Positions 43,041-51,849 of a stretch of 64,000 nt of DNA are shown piece by piece (position 1 is the stretch's first letter; each line of letters begins with the position of its first letter). The notes beneath the pieces were generated by a model. It was not told where the DNA came from. It worked only from the letters and a program-made list of their open reading frames with translations, and searched no databases. The stretch spans positions 1,364,001-1,428,000 of the forward strand of contig NZ_JALLGW010000001.1 of NCBI RefSeq assembly GCF_023074835.1, written 5' to 3'. Source of the stretch: Halomarina salina. Lineage in GTDB: Archaea > Halobacteriota > Halobacteria > Halobacteriales > Haloarculaceae. The position numbers were made by a program, and so were the translations under genes.

Positions 43041-43053
43041 AATTATTAAATAG
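43041..43053 (-). promoter_or_regulatory. TATA-like box of the DUF7504-CHAT unit
   Basis: Minus-strand CTATTTAATAATT sits about 18-30 nt before the GTG at 43023, the position for a leaderless haloarchaeal promoter. Confidence 0.6.
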
Positions 43054-43235
43054 CTAACGTCTGATACGCTGCGGGCCAGCCACACTCGCGGCCTCCCTCT
43101 CCTCTCTGGCTCTTGGATTTATGGTCGGGCCGTGAGTGTCTGGAAACGATACATGGAGCCGTCACTGCCAGTGAGAGGCACCGTACGTCGAACCGAGCGG
43201 CCGTTCCGGACCACTCGTCGGTCGGAGGCGGACAG

Positions 43236-44168
43236 ATGAGTACGCTACTCGCGTTACAACAGGACGGGAGCGAGTCGGATGGGTTCACCGTCCCGGAGAC
43301 GCCCGCCGAGGCGCTCGACGCGTTCAGCGGCGTCATCACGGCCGCGGGGAAGTTCCTCGTCGCCTTCGTCGTCGTCTACCTCCTGGGCCGGTTCGTCCTC
43401 GTCCCGCTGACGAAACGTGCGATGAAGGCCCGCGGGTTCAACGCGACCATCCGGAGCCTCGCCGACGACGTGCTCTCCGCGGTCGTCCTGTTCGCGGCGC
43501 TGGCCATCGCGCTGACGCTGGCGGGGTTCGGCACGTTCCTCGCGGCGTTCGCCACCATCGGCGGTGCGCTGGCGCTGGCGGTCGGCTTCGCCGCGCAGGA
43601 CCTCATGGGCAACTTCGTCGCGGGGGTGTTCATCCTCAAGGACAAGCCGTTCGAGGTGGGCGACTGGATAGAACAGGACGACCTCGTCGGCCGGGTCGAG
43701 GACATCGACCTCCGGGTGACGACCGTCCGGACGTTCGACAACGAGAAGATAACCGTCCCGAACTCCGAACTCGCCGACAACCCGGTGAAGAACCCGGTCG
43801 CGTACGACAAACTCCGGCAGAAGTTCGTCTTCGGCATCGGCTACGACGACGACATCGACCACGCCCGGCGGGTCATCCTCGACGAGGCGAGCAAGCAGGG
43901 GGAGATCCTCGACGACCCCGCGCCCGACGTGCGCGTGACCGAACTCGCCGACTCGTACATCGGCCTCCAGACGCGGTTCTGGATGGACAACCCCTCGAGA
44001 TCGGGGTTCACCACCATCCGCTCGGACTTCGTCCAGGCGGTCAAGGAGCGCTGTGACGCCGAAGGTATCGACATGCCGTACCCCTACGTGCAGGTCGTCG
44101 GCGGCCTCGACGTCGAGATGGACGGCGAACTCGCGACCCAGCAGCTACAGCCGTCGGCCGACGACTGA
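43236..44168 (+). CDS. Mechanosensitive channel, MscS family
   Basis: 310 aa from ATG (MSTLLALQQDG), preceded by GGAGG 8 nt upstream; earlier in-frame codons are promoter. Transmembrane helices are near residues 28-50, 70-95 and the pore helix LAAFATIGGALALAVGFAAQDLMGNFVAGVFI, a Gly/Ala-rich TM3. The cytoplasmic MscS beta domain (EVGDWIEQDDLVGRVEDIDLRVTTVRTFDNEKITVPNSEL) and C-terminal alpha/beta domain follow. It releases osmolytes under hypo-osmotic shock. Confidence 0.93.
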   Translation: MSTLLALQQDGSESDGFTVPETPAEALDAFSGVITAAGKFLVAFVVVYLLGRFVLVPLTKRAMKARGFNATIRSLADDVLSAVVLFAALAIALTLAGFGTFLAAFATIGGALALAVGFAAQDLMGNFVAGVFILKDKPFEVGDWIEQDDLVGRVEDIDLRVTTVRTFDNEKITVPNSELADNPVKNPVAYDKLRQKFVFGIGYDDDIDHARRVILDEASKQGEILDDPAPDVRVTELADSYIGLQTRFWMDNPSRSGFTTIRSDFVQAVKERCDAEGIDMPYPYVQVVGGLDVEMDGELATQQLQPSADD

Positions 44169-44291
44169 CGGCGTCACTCGCCGTCGGCGTCGGACTTCCG
44201 TGACCACGGCCGTCCTAGACGGTTTTCCGTCTCGACACTGGTCAATCCGGGAGGGAGAACGGACTTTGCGGCACGCCTCCCTGTTCCCCCT

Positions 44292-45383
44292 GTGAACCGC
44301 GACACCGCGCGCCGGGTGCTCGCCACCGCACTCCCCGAGCGTCGCGTCGAGGCGCTCGCTCCGACGGCGACGGGCAACACGAAACGGACGTTCCTGGCGA
44401 CGCTCGACGGCGCTGACCGGGTGGTCGTACACCTCCATCCCGCCCCCGAACACCTCCGCCTCGAAGCGGCGCTCGCCCACGCTATCGCCGCCAGGACGTC
44501 CCTCCGCGTCCCCGCCGTCCGCGCGACCGGTCGCCTCGACGGGGCCGGCTACCTCGTCGCCGACTACGCACCCGGTGTGGACCTCCACGAACGGTTCACC
44601 ACGCTCCCACCGGACGAACGGCGGTCCGTCGTCGCCGCGTTCGGTCGGGCGCTGGGGACGCTCCACGAGACGTTCCGCTTCACGGGACACGGCCGACTCA
44701 CGCTCGACGACCAGGAGGACTGGGACGACAGGAACGGCCGGGAGGACCGGGTGGACCCGCTCCCCGACGGTCACCGCCTCACCGTCGCCGACCCCCAGTC
44801 GTGGCCGTCCTGGTTCGACACCCTTGCGAACGAGGGTCTGGCGGCGCTCCCGGACTCGCTGGCTGACCAGCGCGGCCGGGTCGCAGCGGCGCTCGACGAC
44901 TTCTCACCGGACGACGCACCCGCGACGCTGTTCCCGTGGGACCTCCGCCCCGGCAACGCGCGGTACGCCGAGGACGCCGGCGAGAACGTCGACGCCGACC
45001 AGAGCGCCGAGGACGCGACTGTCGACACCCCCACCGGCACTGCGGCCGCCGAGCGCCTGACGCTCATCGACTGGGGCGACCCGCTGACCGCCCACGCCGA
45101 GTTCTCGCTGGCGAAGGCGGAGTACGTCGTCGTCGACTGGTACGCGCCCTCCCCGGCGCTCCGGGCGGCGTTCCACGACGGCTACCGCGAGGCGAGGACG
45201 CTCGCGGCCGACTACCGGGCGGCGCGTCGCCCCTACTACCGACTGGCGGCCATCGTCCGGACGGCCGTCGACGCACGCGGTGTCGTCACTCGACCGGGCT
45301 ATCCCGAGCGTGACGGCGACCAGGCGATGGCGTTCCACCGCGCTCATCTGGACCGCGTGCTACGGACGCTCGAAAACGAGTAG
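44292..45383 (+). CDS. Aminoglycoside-phosphotransferase-like (APH) family protein
   Basis: 363 aa with GTG start. A small-molecule kinase fold: N-lobe GNTKRTFLATLDGADRVVVHLHPAPEHLRLEA, hinge LVADYAPGVDLHERF, catalytic loop LFPWDLRPGNARY and LTLIDWGDPLTAHAEFSLAKAEY for the metal site. The loop has Trp where the family has His (H-x-D-x-x-x-x-N), so the normal Brenner-type motif is altered. It may still phosphorylate a small substrate or be degenerate. Confidence 0.8.
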   Translation: MNRDTARRVLATALPERRVEALAPTATGNTKRTFLATLDGADRVVVHLHPAPEHLRLEAALAHAIAARTSLRVPAVRATGRLDGAGYLVADYAPGVDLHERFTTLPPDERRSVVAAFGRALGTLHETFRFTGHGRLTLDDQEDWDDRNGREDRVDPLPDGHRLTVADPQSWPSWFDTLANEGLAALPDSLADQRGRVAAALDDFSPDDAPATLFPWDLRPGNARYAEDAGENVDADQSAEDATVDTPTGTAAAERLTLIDWGDPLTAHAEFSLAKAEYVVVDWYAPSPALRAAFHDGYREARTLAADYRAARRPYYRLAAIVRTAVDARGVVTRPGYPERDGDQAMAFHRAHLDRVLRTLENE

Positions 45384-45421
45384 TCGTGGTTCGTGGCCGA
45401 ACGCGGTCGGTCGCGGTCGGT

Positions 45422-46930
45422 TCAGTCGCGGCGTGCCAGCAGCGCGGTCGCACCGAGTGCGACGAGCGCCGCGAGGACGCCGAAGCCGGGTCCGCTCCCG
45501 TCCGACGTGTCGTTCCCCTCGCCACCGATGACCTGTGCGGTCCGCGTGGCGTTCTCGCCAGCGGCCGTCGTCCCCGTCTCGTTGGCGGGTGCGCCAGGCC
45601 CGGCGGCCGGTGCCGAGGTGGTGTTCGCCCCACCTTCGCCGGTCGCCGTGTCGTCGGTGGTCGCGGACTCGCTCCCGGCCGTGGAGTCGGTCGTGTCGCC
45701 GCCGGTCGCTGCCGAGGTGGTCGCGTCGGCCTCGTTACTGTCCGGCGACTGGTCGATGGTGGACTGCTCGGTGCTCTCTGTGCCGTCGGACCCACCGGCG
45801 TCTCCACCGTCGCCAGCACCAGCGTCGCCGTCACCGGCTCCGGCGTCGCCGTCTCCGCTACCGTCCCCGCTGCTACCGTCGTCGGTCGGTGCGGCCGTCG
45901 TCGGTGCAGTGGTGGTCGGTTCGTCGGTGGTCGGTTCGCTGGTCGGCTGCTCCGTCGTGGGTTCGTCGGTCGTCGGTTCGTCGCCCACGAGCTGGCCGTC
46001 GCCGGTCCGCGGGTCGGTCACGTAGTACGGGTCGAACCGGACGTTCGAGACGCCCGACTCCGACCCCTCGCTGACGCTGTCGCCGCTGCCGTCGGCGAGT
46101 CTGCCCGTCGCGGGGTCCTCGACGTTCCCGGAGGGACCGCTGTCGGCACCCCACCAGTTCTCGCGGGCGTCGACCTGCCCGCGCTCGGCGCTCACGCCGT
46201 TCCCGTTGCCGGCGATGATGGTGTACTGGATGGTCGTGGACTCCGGCATGGACACACTGATACCGTTGTTACCGTTGTTCTCGACGGCGCTCCGGTCGAC
46301 CGTCAGCGAACTCGAATCGGTGACGATGCCGTCCCCGTCGTTGTTCGAGACGGTGCTCTGTTCGAGGACGATGTCCGCGTAGAGGCCCCCGATACCGTTC
46401 GCGTTCTCGGTCACGTCGACGCTGCTGAGGGTGACCTGACTCTCCTCGACGAGGATACCGTAGTCGTTGCCGGTCGCCGTTGAGTCGCTGACCGTCGCCT
46501 CGACGGTCTGGCCGAACGTGATACCGCGCTGGTTCCCGCTGACCGTCACGCCGTCGACGCTGGCACCGTAGGCGTCGACGAGGTCGATACCGTTCGTCCA
46601 CCCGGTGACCGTCACGTCACCGATGGCGACGTTCTGCTGGCCGCGCTGGACGAGGATGCCGGTGTCCGCGCCACCGGCGTTGTCGACTGAGTGGCCGTTC
46701 CCGTCGAGCGTCACGTCGCCCGCCGCGATGGTGAGGCAGGCCTCCCCGGAGGCGTTCGCGCCCACGTCGCTCGTGAGCGTGTACTCCCCGGCCTGGTCGA
46801 TGGTCGTACAGGTGTCGATTTCGTTCTGTGTCGACTGCTGTGCGGTCACAGCGGCCGACGCGGTGGGTACCGCGACGAGGGCGACGACGAGTGCCAGGAT
46901 GGCGACCCGCCGCCCGTGCGAGACTGTCAT
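45422..46930 (-). CDS. PGF-CTERM surface protein with right-handed beta-helix
   Basis: 502 aa. Signal peptide (AILALVVALVAVPTASA), then a right-handed parallel beta-helix of repeated NNG/GNDYGI turns (residues about 50-270, ending at NWWGADSGPSGNVEDPATGR). A long Thr/Pro/Glu/Asp low-complexity stalk suited to O-glycosylation follows. The C-terminus GSGPGFGVLAALVALGATALLARRD is a PGF-CTERM signal, implying cleavage and lipid attachment by archaeosortase A. The protein is probably a surface glycoprotein; ligand unknown. Confidence 0.92.
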   Translation of the reverse strand: MTVSHGRRVAILALVVALVAVPTASAAVTAQQSTQNEIDTCTTIDQAGEYTLTSDVGANASGEACLTIAAGDVTLDGNGHSVDNAGGADTGILVQRGQQNVAIGDVTVTGWTNGIDLVDAYGASVDGVTVSGNQRGITFGQTVEATVSDSTATGNDYGILVEESQVTLSSVDVTENANGIGGLYADIVLEQSTVSNNDGDGIVTDSSSLTVDRSAVENNGNNGISVSMPESTTIQYTIIAGNGNGVSAERGQVDARENWWGADSGPSGNVEDPATGRLADGSGDSVSEGSESGVSNVRFDPYYVTDPRTGDGQLVGDEPTTDEPTTEQPTSEPTTDEPTTTAPTTAAPTDDGSSGDGSGDGDAGAGDGDAGAGDGGDAGGSDGTESTEQSTIDQSPDSNEADATTSAATGGDTTDSTAGSESATTDDTATGEGGANTTSAPAAGPGAPANETGTTAAGENATRTAQVIGGEGNDTSDGSGPGFGVLAALVALGATALLARRD

Positions 46931-47096
46931 CGTCCCTACTGAGCTAGATGGATGCTTCGTTACCCGGGCGTTTCAATCGAAAGGCAGCGCACAACCGACG
47001 TGGAACGGACGGTGAGGCTCCGGTTACCACCCCGGTTACGTGCTGCCGTTTCACCGGCAACAGTTTCCGGATTGACGAGTTCGCTTCGGGTCGTTG

Positions 47097-48146
47097 TCAG
47101 GTGAATCGTATCGTCTCGCTACCGGGGTCGACGACGACCCGACCACCGACGGGGAGGGGGACGGTCGGGTTGGTGTGACCGAAGTCGAGGTCGAAGACGA
47201 CGGGCGCGTCGGGGTTGTAGCGCGCGAGTTCGCCCAGGATAGCCTCACGCTGTTCGCGCCGATAGCGCTCCCGTCGCTCGTTCGACGGGCGTTCGAAGCG
47301 GTTCCGGGTCTGTGGGCGGCCGACGAGCACCGCGTCGAACCGTTCGAGCAGGCCGCGTTCGCCCATGCACATCAGCGTCTGCCGGACCTGCTCTGCGCGG
47401 GGGAGGTCCTCGGCGGTCTCCAGGGCGAGCACCTGGCCGTCGAGTCGCTCGGGCGCGGGGAGGTAGCGGTCGGTCGCCAGGTGCCAGTCGACGATAGCGA
47501 GACAGCCACCCCACACGCGGCCCGTCACTCGCTCGGTCCCACCTGCCCACGTCCAGTCGGGAGCCGGTTCGTACTCCGGGGTCGTCTCGGCGTACTCCGG
47601 GTTCGACCACTCGATGGTGTCGTCGGTCCAGCGCGGGGCGCCGTCGAGGTCACCCAGCGTCTCGTCGAACAGCGCCCGTCGCAGGTAGCGTTCGGTGAAC
47701 GCCGGGAGGCGACCGGGCGCCCCGACCTGGTTGAGCAACTGGCCGCCGTTGTACGAGACGACGCCCTCGCGCCAGAGGAGCAGCTGGAGGTTCGTGTTGT
47801 CGCTCATCCCGAAGAAGCGCGTCGGGTGCTCGCGCAGCACCTCGGGGTCCAGATATCGGAGGACGCGTAGCTGGTCAGCCCCGCCGATGGTGGCGAAGAC
47901 GGCCCGAATCTCGGGGTCGCGGAACGCCTCGTGGACGGCCGCCGCGCGTGCTCGCGGGTGCGCCGAGAGGAACTCGTCGCCCTGCCGGGCGGTGGGGTGG
48001 ACGACCGGGTCGAGGCCGAACCGGTCGCGGAGCCGGTCGAGCGCCAGCGAGAGGACGTGTGGCGCGCGGCGCGCACCGCCGCTGGAGGGCGCGACGACGG
48101 CGACCCGGTCACCGGCGACGAGGGGAGGCGGGGTGCGGAACTCCAT
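47097..48146 (-). CDS. S66 family peptidase (LD-carboxypeptidase/MccF-like)
   Basis: 349 aa. Ser-Glu-His triad: RFFGMSDNTNLQLLLW (Ser near residue 114), GQVLALETAEDLPRAE (Glu near 240) and VVFDLDFGHTNPTVPLPVG (His near 325). The N-terminal AVVAPSSGGARRA is family-typical. Archaea lack murein, so the substrate is unlikely to be LD-peptide; MccF-type homologues cleave amide-linked antibiotic nucleotides. An immunity-like role is possible but not shown. Confidence 0.9.
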   Translation of the reverse strand: MEFRTPPPLVAGDRVAVVAPSSGGARRAPHVLSLALDRLRDRFGLDPVVHPTARQGDEFLSAHPRARAAAVHEAFRDPEIRAVFATIGGADQLRVLRYLDPEVLREHPTRFFGMSDNTNLQLLLWREGVVSYNGGQLLNQVGAPGRLPAFTERYLRRALFDETLGDLDGAPRWTDDTIEWSNPEYAETTPEYEPAPDWTWAGGTERVTGRVWGGCLAIVDWHLATDRYLPAPERLDGQVLALETAEDLPRAEQVRQTLMCMGERGLLERFDAVLVGRPQTRNRFERPSNERRERYRREQREAILGELARYNPDAPVVFDLDFGHTNPTVPLPVGGRVVVDPGSETIRFT

Positions 48147-48281
48147 GCGACGGATTCGCAGAGGCTGCGGAAAGGCGTTCGGGGAGCCGTGTCACCGTGT
48201 GAGAGTTCGGCGATGCCGGTGGTTCGGCGCGCCGACGCGGCGGCCGTGGTGGTTAAGCACCAGCGACCGTTCCCTCGGAGC

Positions 48282-48725
48282 GTGGACCCGACCGCCGTCC
48301 GTTCGCTCGCCGTCACCGTCGACGACGTGGTGAGCGCCGCGGAGGCCCGACGGAACGGTCGTCCGGTCGTGTTGCGAGCGACGCCGCCGTTCCACGGCCG
48401 GATGCGGGCGCGCCTCCACGTGGCGACGCCCGACCGCACCGAGCCCCCGGCCGGCTGCGGCGCGTGGGTGGTCACCGACCCCGACGCGATTCACGTCGAC
48501 CCGTGGGCGCTGTTCGACGCGGACGCGCCCCCGTACCCGACCACCGCCGAGACGGAGGACCGCCTGCGGGCGAACGATGGGCCGTTCAGCACCGACGCGC
48601 ACCACGACTACCACGCGACGGCGGTGGCCGCGTGGCGTCGCGCCGTCGTCGACCACCTCCGCGACGACCTCCAGCTCTCCACCGCCGACGGCGCCAGGCG
48701 ACTCCGGGTCGGCAGACTCGGCTGA
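48282..48725 (+). CDS. Conserved haloarchaeal-type protein of unknown function
   Basis: 147 aa from GTG (VDPTAVRSLAVTVDDVV). GGTTAAG at 48251-48257 lies 25 nt upstream, supporting a leaderless start here rather than earlier in-frame codons. The core RPVVLRATPPFHGRMRARLHV followed by GAWVVTDPDAIHVDPWALF and HHDYHATAVAAWRRAVVDHLRDDL suggests a compact alpha/beta domain with several His. Not recognised. Confidence 0.7.
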   Translation: MDPTAVRSLAVTVDDVVSAAEARRNGRPVVLRATPPFHGRMRARLHVATPDRTEPPAGCGAWVVTDPDAIHVDPWALFDADAPPYPTTAETEDRLRANDGPFSTDAHHDYHATAVAAWRRAVVDHLRDDLQLSTADGARRLRVGRLG

Positions 48726-49030
48726 AGTGGCCGTGGGCCCGTCTCCACCGGTGAATCGGCACTTAACTCCGGGTTGTACGGCCCCTATAACGCGCCGTGG
48801 GAGACGGTGGCGCACGTTGACGGCTTCGTTCGTCCGTCTCGACGACGACAGAATCGACTCGGCGAGAGTGTCACGAAAAGCGACGAGAGCGGGCGATAAA
48901 AGTTCTAACCGTCTCTGGGCGCTCCGTGAAAGGTCGGGTATCATTGTCTTCCGGGGTGAAAAGTCATGAAATACGACGAACGCTCTGCGGGCTATAAGCC
49001 CTCACAGGATGAGGTGAGGACGAGTCCCCG
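48726..49030. other. Intergenic region with palindromic TATA segment
   Basis: 305 bases without a gene. GCGATAAAAGTTC near 48893 and GGGCTATAAGCCC (48990-49002) are TATA-like; the second is itself a small hairpin and could drive the membrane protein downstream. AGGATGAGGTGAGGACGAG follows just before its ATG. I found no C/D-box or other RNA signature that holds up. Confidence 0.4.
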
Positions 49031-49321
49031 ATGTCAACCGAAACGCTCCGTTCCGAACCGACGCGGACGCCCTCCCTCCCCGTACAGTACCTCAGAACGA
49101 CGGCGCGGACGGTCTCGGCCATGGCCTTCTGGCTCGCGGTGGCCCTGCCGTTCTGCTACCTCCCGCTGCTCGCGGGCGGTCTCGACTCCCTCTCGACGCA
49201 GTCGACCGTCGGCGCCCTCCTCGCGCTGAACGCGGTCTGTCTCGTCCTCGGCCACGCACACCGCCGCGACGGGGACGGGGACGCGGCCCCTGGCGACGCG
49301 GCCCCCGTGCGCGACGACTGA
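49031..49321 (+). CDS. Small two-helix membrane protein
   Basis: 96 aa. A basic N-terminus (QYLRTTARTV) precedes helix 1 (SAMAFWLAVALPFCYLPLLAGG) and helix 2 (STVGALLALNAVCLVLGHAH), then a charged acidic tail. No named family recognised; compact two-helix proteins of this shape are common in haloarchaea. Confidence 0.7.
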   Translation: MSTETLRSEPTRTPSLPVQYLRTTARTVSAMAFWLAVALPFCYLPLLAGGLDSLSTQSTVGALLALNAVCLVLGHAHRRDGDGDAAPGDAAPVRDD

Positions 49322-49456
49322 ACCCGTTCCGGTCCGGCCTGGACGCTCCTCGACCCCCTCCTCTCTTCGTGGCCGAACGCCCGTCGGTGTGACCGTCGGT
49401 CCACCGCCGAGCGGTCCACCGCCGCGACTAAGACCCATCCGCACGACGGCGGCGGT

Positions 49457-50446
49457 ATGGACCTCGATACGGTGCCGCTCGGCCGAACCGGTACGACCGT
49501 CTCCTCGCTCTCCTTCGGGACGTGGCGCTTCGGCCGCGAGACCGACGCCGGAACGGTAGAGGTCGAGAAGGGCCAGGCGTTCGACCTCCTCGACGCCTAC
49601 GCCGACCACGGCGGGAACTTCATCGACACGGCCGACATGTACGGCGACGGCCTCAGCGAGGAGTGGATCGGCGACTGGCTGGCGAACCGCGACCGGGAGG
49701 ACTTCGTCGTCGCATCGAAGGTGTACTGGCCGACCCGCGAGGACGACCCCAACGGTCGCGGCATCGGCCGCAAACACCTCCGACGGCAGCTCAAACACAT
49801 CCTCCAGCGCCTCGGAACGGACTACCTCGACGTGCTCTACTGTCACCGGTTCGACGACCAGACGCCCCCGGAGGAGTTCATGCGGACGCTCGACGGGTTC
49901 GTCGACGACGGCCGGGTGAACTACCTCGGCGCGTCGACGTTCGAACCGAACGCGTGGGAGGTCGCACGGGCGAACGAGATTGCCGACCGACGCGGCTACG
50001 AGCCGTTCACGCTCGCGCAGCCCCGCTACAACCTCGTCAACCGCGAGATAGAGTACGACTACGTCGACATGTGCGAGACGTACGACGTCGGTATCTGCCC
50101 GTGGTCGCCGCTCGCTGGCGGGTTCCTGACGGGCAAGTACACCCGCGAGGCGGACATGCCGGAGGGGACCCGCGGCGCGGAGTCGAGTCGGTTCGCCGAG
50201 CGCTACCTGACCGAGGAGAACTTCGACGCCCTCGACGTGGTCCGCGAGGTGGCCGACGAGGTCGACGCCACGCCCGCACAGGTGAGCCTCGCGTACCTCC
50301 AGCACCACCCGCAGGTGACCGCGCCCATCGTCGGCGCGCGGACCGTCGAGCAACTCGAGGAGAACCTCGTCGCGGACGACGTGACGCTCGACGACGACCA
50401 GTTCGAGCGACTGGCGGCGTCGAAGAACGTCTCGTTCATGGACTGA
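49457..50446 (+). CDS. Aldo/keto reductase
   Basis: 329 aa TIM-barrel NADPH oxidoreductase. The tetrad is visible: Asp in NFIDTADMYGDG (with Tyr), Lys in VVASKVYWP near residue 88, and His in LDVLYCHRFD near 130. NADP-site residues follow in the C-terminal region YLQHHPQVTAPIVGARTVEQLEENL. The YakC/voltage-channel beta-subunit-like subgroup fits best. Substrate unknown. Confidence 0.93.
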   Translation: MDLDTVPLGRTGTTVSSLSFGTWRFGRETDAGTVEVEKGQAFDLLDAYADHGGNFIDTADMYGDGLSEEWIGDWLANRDREDFVVASKVYWPTREDDPNGRGIGRKHLRRQLKHILQRLGTDYLDVLYCHRFDDQTPPEEFMRTLDGFVDDGRVNYLGASTFEPNAWEVARANEIADRRGYEPFTLAQPRYNLVNREIEYDYVDMCETYDVGICPWSPLAGGFLTGKYTREADMPEGTRGAESSRFAERYLTEENFDALDVVREVADEVDATPAQVSLAYLQHHPQVTAPIVGARTVEQLEENLVADDVTLDDDQFERLAASKNVSFMD

Positions 50447-50525
50447 CCGTCGGACCTCGACTGCGCGTCGTCCCCCCGGCGGACGACACGTCGGTCGCTC
50501 TTCTTGGCCCTCCTCGTCCGCCGTC

Positions 50526-50696
50526 CTACACCTCCTGAATGTTCGACCGGGCTAGCTGGACCGTCTCCTCGTCCAGCGTCAGGTCGGGGTGTGTCTGCTG
50601 TGCGTGCGCTTCCGCCTGCGCCATCACCTCGTCCTCGCTCTCGCCCTCGATGGAGGCGTCACAGCCGTCGACGATGCATTCCAGTCTCTTTGACAT
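50526..50696 (-). CDS. DUF1059 family small protein
   Basis: 56 aa. MSKRLECIVDGCDASIEGES followed by EDEVMAQAEAHAQQTHPDLTL matches the DUF1059 pattern, a C-x-x-x-x-C zinc-like pair with a later H-x(n)-H in an amphipathic helix. Function unknown; members are often found alone, as here, convergent with the aldo/keto reductase. Confidence 0.88.
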   Translation of the reverse strand: MSKRLECIVDGCDASIEGESEDEVMAQAEAHAQQTHPDLTLDEETVQLARSNIQEV

Positions 50697-50872
50697 GTCC
50701 GGTGCCGGGTTGGGTAGTCGGTCGGTTAACGGTGTCGTCGGTCATCACGGAACACAGTCACCCTGCGGGGTTGGTCTGGTCCGGGGTGAGTTACGCTACC
50801 CTCGCGTCGTGGCCGGTGGAAGGGGTGCCCGATATCCAACCTGTTAAACCGACCGCCGACCGATTCGATTCC

Positions 50873-51685
50873 ATGCAACTGGGCATCGTCGCGCAGCGGG
50901 ACAACCCACGAGCGGCGGCGCTCGCGGGCGACATCAGCGATGCCGTGGCGGCGGAGGTGGTGGTCGACGACGCGACCGGCGCGGCCATCGACGCGTCCGG
51001 CGTCCCCGTCGACGCGATGAGCGACCGCGACCTGGTGGTGAGCATCGGCGGCGACGGAACGTTCCTGTTCACGGCCCGCGGCGCGGGCGAGACACCCGTG
51101 ATGGGCGTCAACCTGGGCGAGGTCGGGTTCCTCAACGTCACGGCCCCCGAGGACGCCGTCACCGCCGTCGAACGCGTCGTCGACCAGTACCGGCGCGACG
51201 AGATGCCCGTCAAGGAACTCCCGCGGGTGCGGGCGACGGGCGAGGACTGGGCGCTCCCGGCGTCGCTCAACGAGGTGGTCGTGATGGGCGAACGGCGCGG
51301 CCACGGCGGCGGCGTGGAGGTCGAGGTGCGCGTGGACGGGTCGCTGTACTCGGGCGGCAGGGCGGACGGCGTTCTCGTCGCCACGCCGACCGGGAGCACC
51401 GCGTACAACCTCAGCGAGGGTGGGCCGCTCGTCCACCCCGAGACATCGGGCCTGGTCGTCACGGAGATGTGCGCGAGCGAGGGGATGCCGCCGCTCGTCG
51501 TCGGCCCCGACAGCGACGTCGTGGTCCGCGTCGACGGCCCGGACCGGGCCGTCGTGGTCAGCGACGGTCGACGCGTCCAGGAGGTGACGCCGCCGACCGA
51601 CGTGACCATCCGGCGGTCCGGGACGCCGGTGCGCATCGCGGGGCCGGACCTCGACTTCTTCGCGGCGCTGGCGAAACTCGACTGA
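50873..51685 (+). CDS. nadK: NAD kinase
   Basis: 270 aa. Makes NADP from NAD and ATP. The catalytic GGDGT motif is in LVVSIGGDGTFLFTARGAG near residue 59; GVNLGEVGFLNVT and GVLVATPTGSTAYNLSEGGPLVHP are conserved NAD-site elements. The start is ATG (MQLGIVAQRDNP), with CTGTTAAACC at 50841-50850 as TATA box 25 nt upstream, so leaderless. Confidence 0.95.
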   Translation: MQLGIVAQRDNPRAAALAGDISDAVAAEVVVDDATGAAIDASGVPVDAMSDRDLVVSIGGDGTFLFTARGAGETPVMGVNLGEVGFLNVTAPEDAVTAVERVVDQYRRDEMPVKELPRVRATGEDWALPASLNEVVVMGERRGHGGGVEVEVRVDGSLYSGGRADGVLVATPTGSTAYNLSEGGPLVHPETSGLVVTEMCASEGMPPLVVGPDSDVVVRVDGPDRAVVVSDGRRVQEVTPPTDVTIRRSGTPVRIAGPDLDFFAALAKLD

Positions 51686-51849
51686 GCGGAGACGAGCGGC
51701 CGGGACCGCTCGGCGACCGCGGCGTCGGCGTCGTCACTTGCCGCTATCTCGGATTCCGACGGTAAGAAGCCGACAGAGTGTACTCGTTACTGGTCTCGGC
51801 GTTGGCGCTTTCGGAACCCATAACAGACTGGCAAGCCAACTGTATATTA

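Noticed and set aside
45640-45980. CRISPR-like or tandem DNA repeat in the Thr/Pro-rich region of the PGF-CTERM gene
   Set aside because: The repetition is protein-level low complexity (EPTTDEPTT, GDGDAGAG) without unique spacers; no CRISPR array occurs anywhere in the window.
48985-49030. Possible C/D-box RNA (GATGAGG near a small hairpin) before the membrane protein at 49031
   Set aside because: No convincing C and D box pair with correct spacing; the hairpin is better read as a TATA segment.
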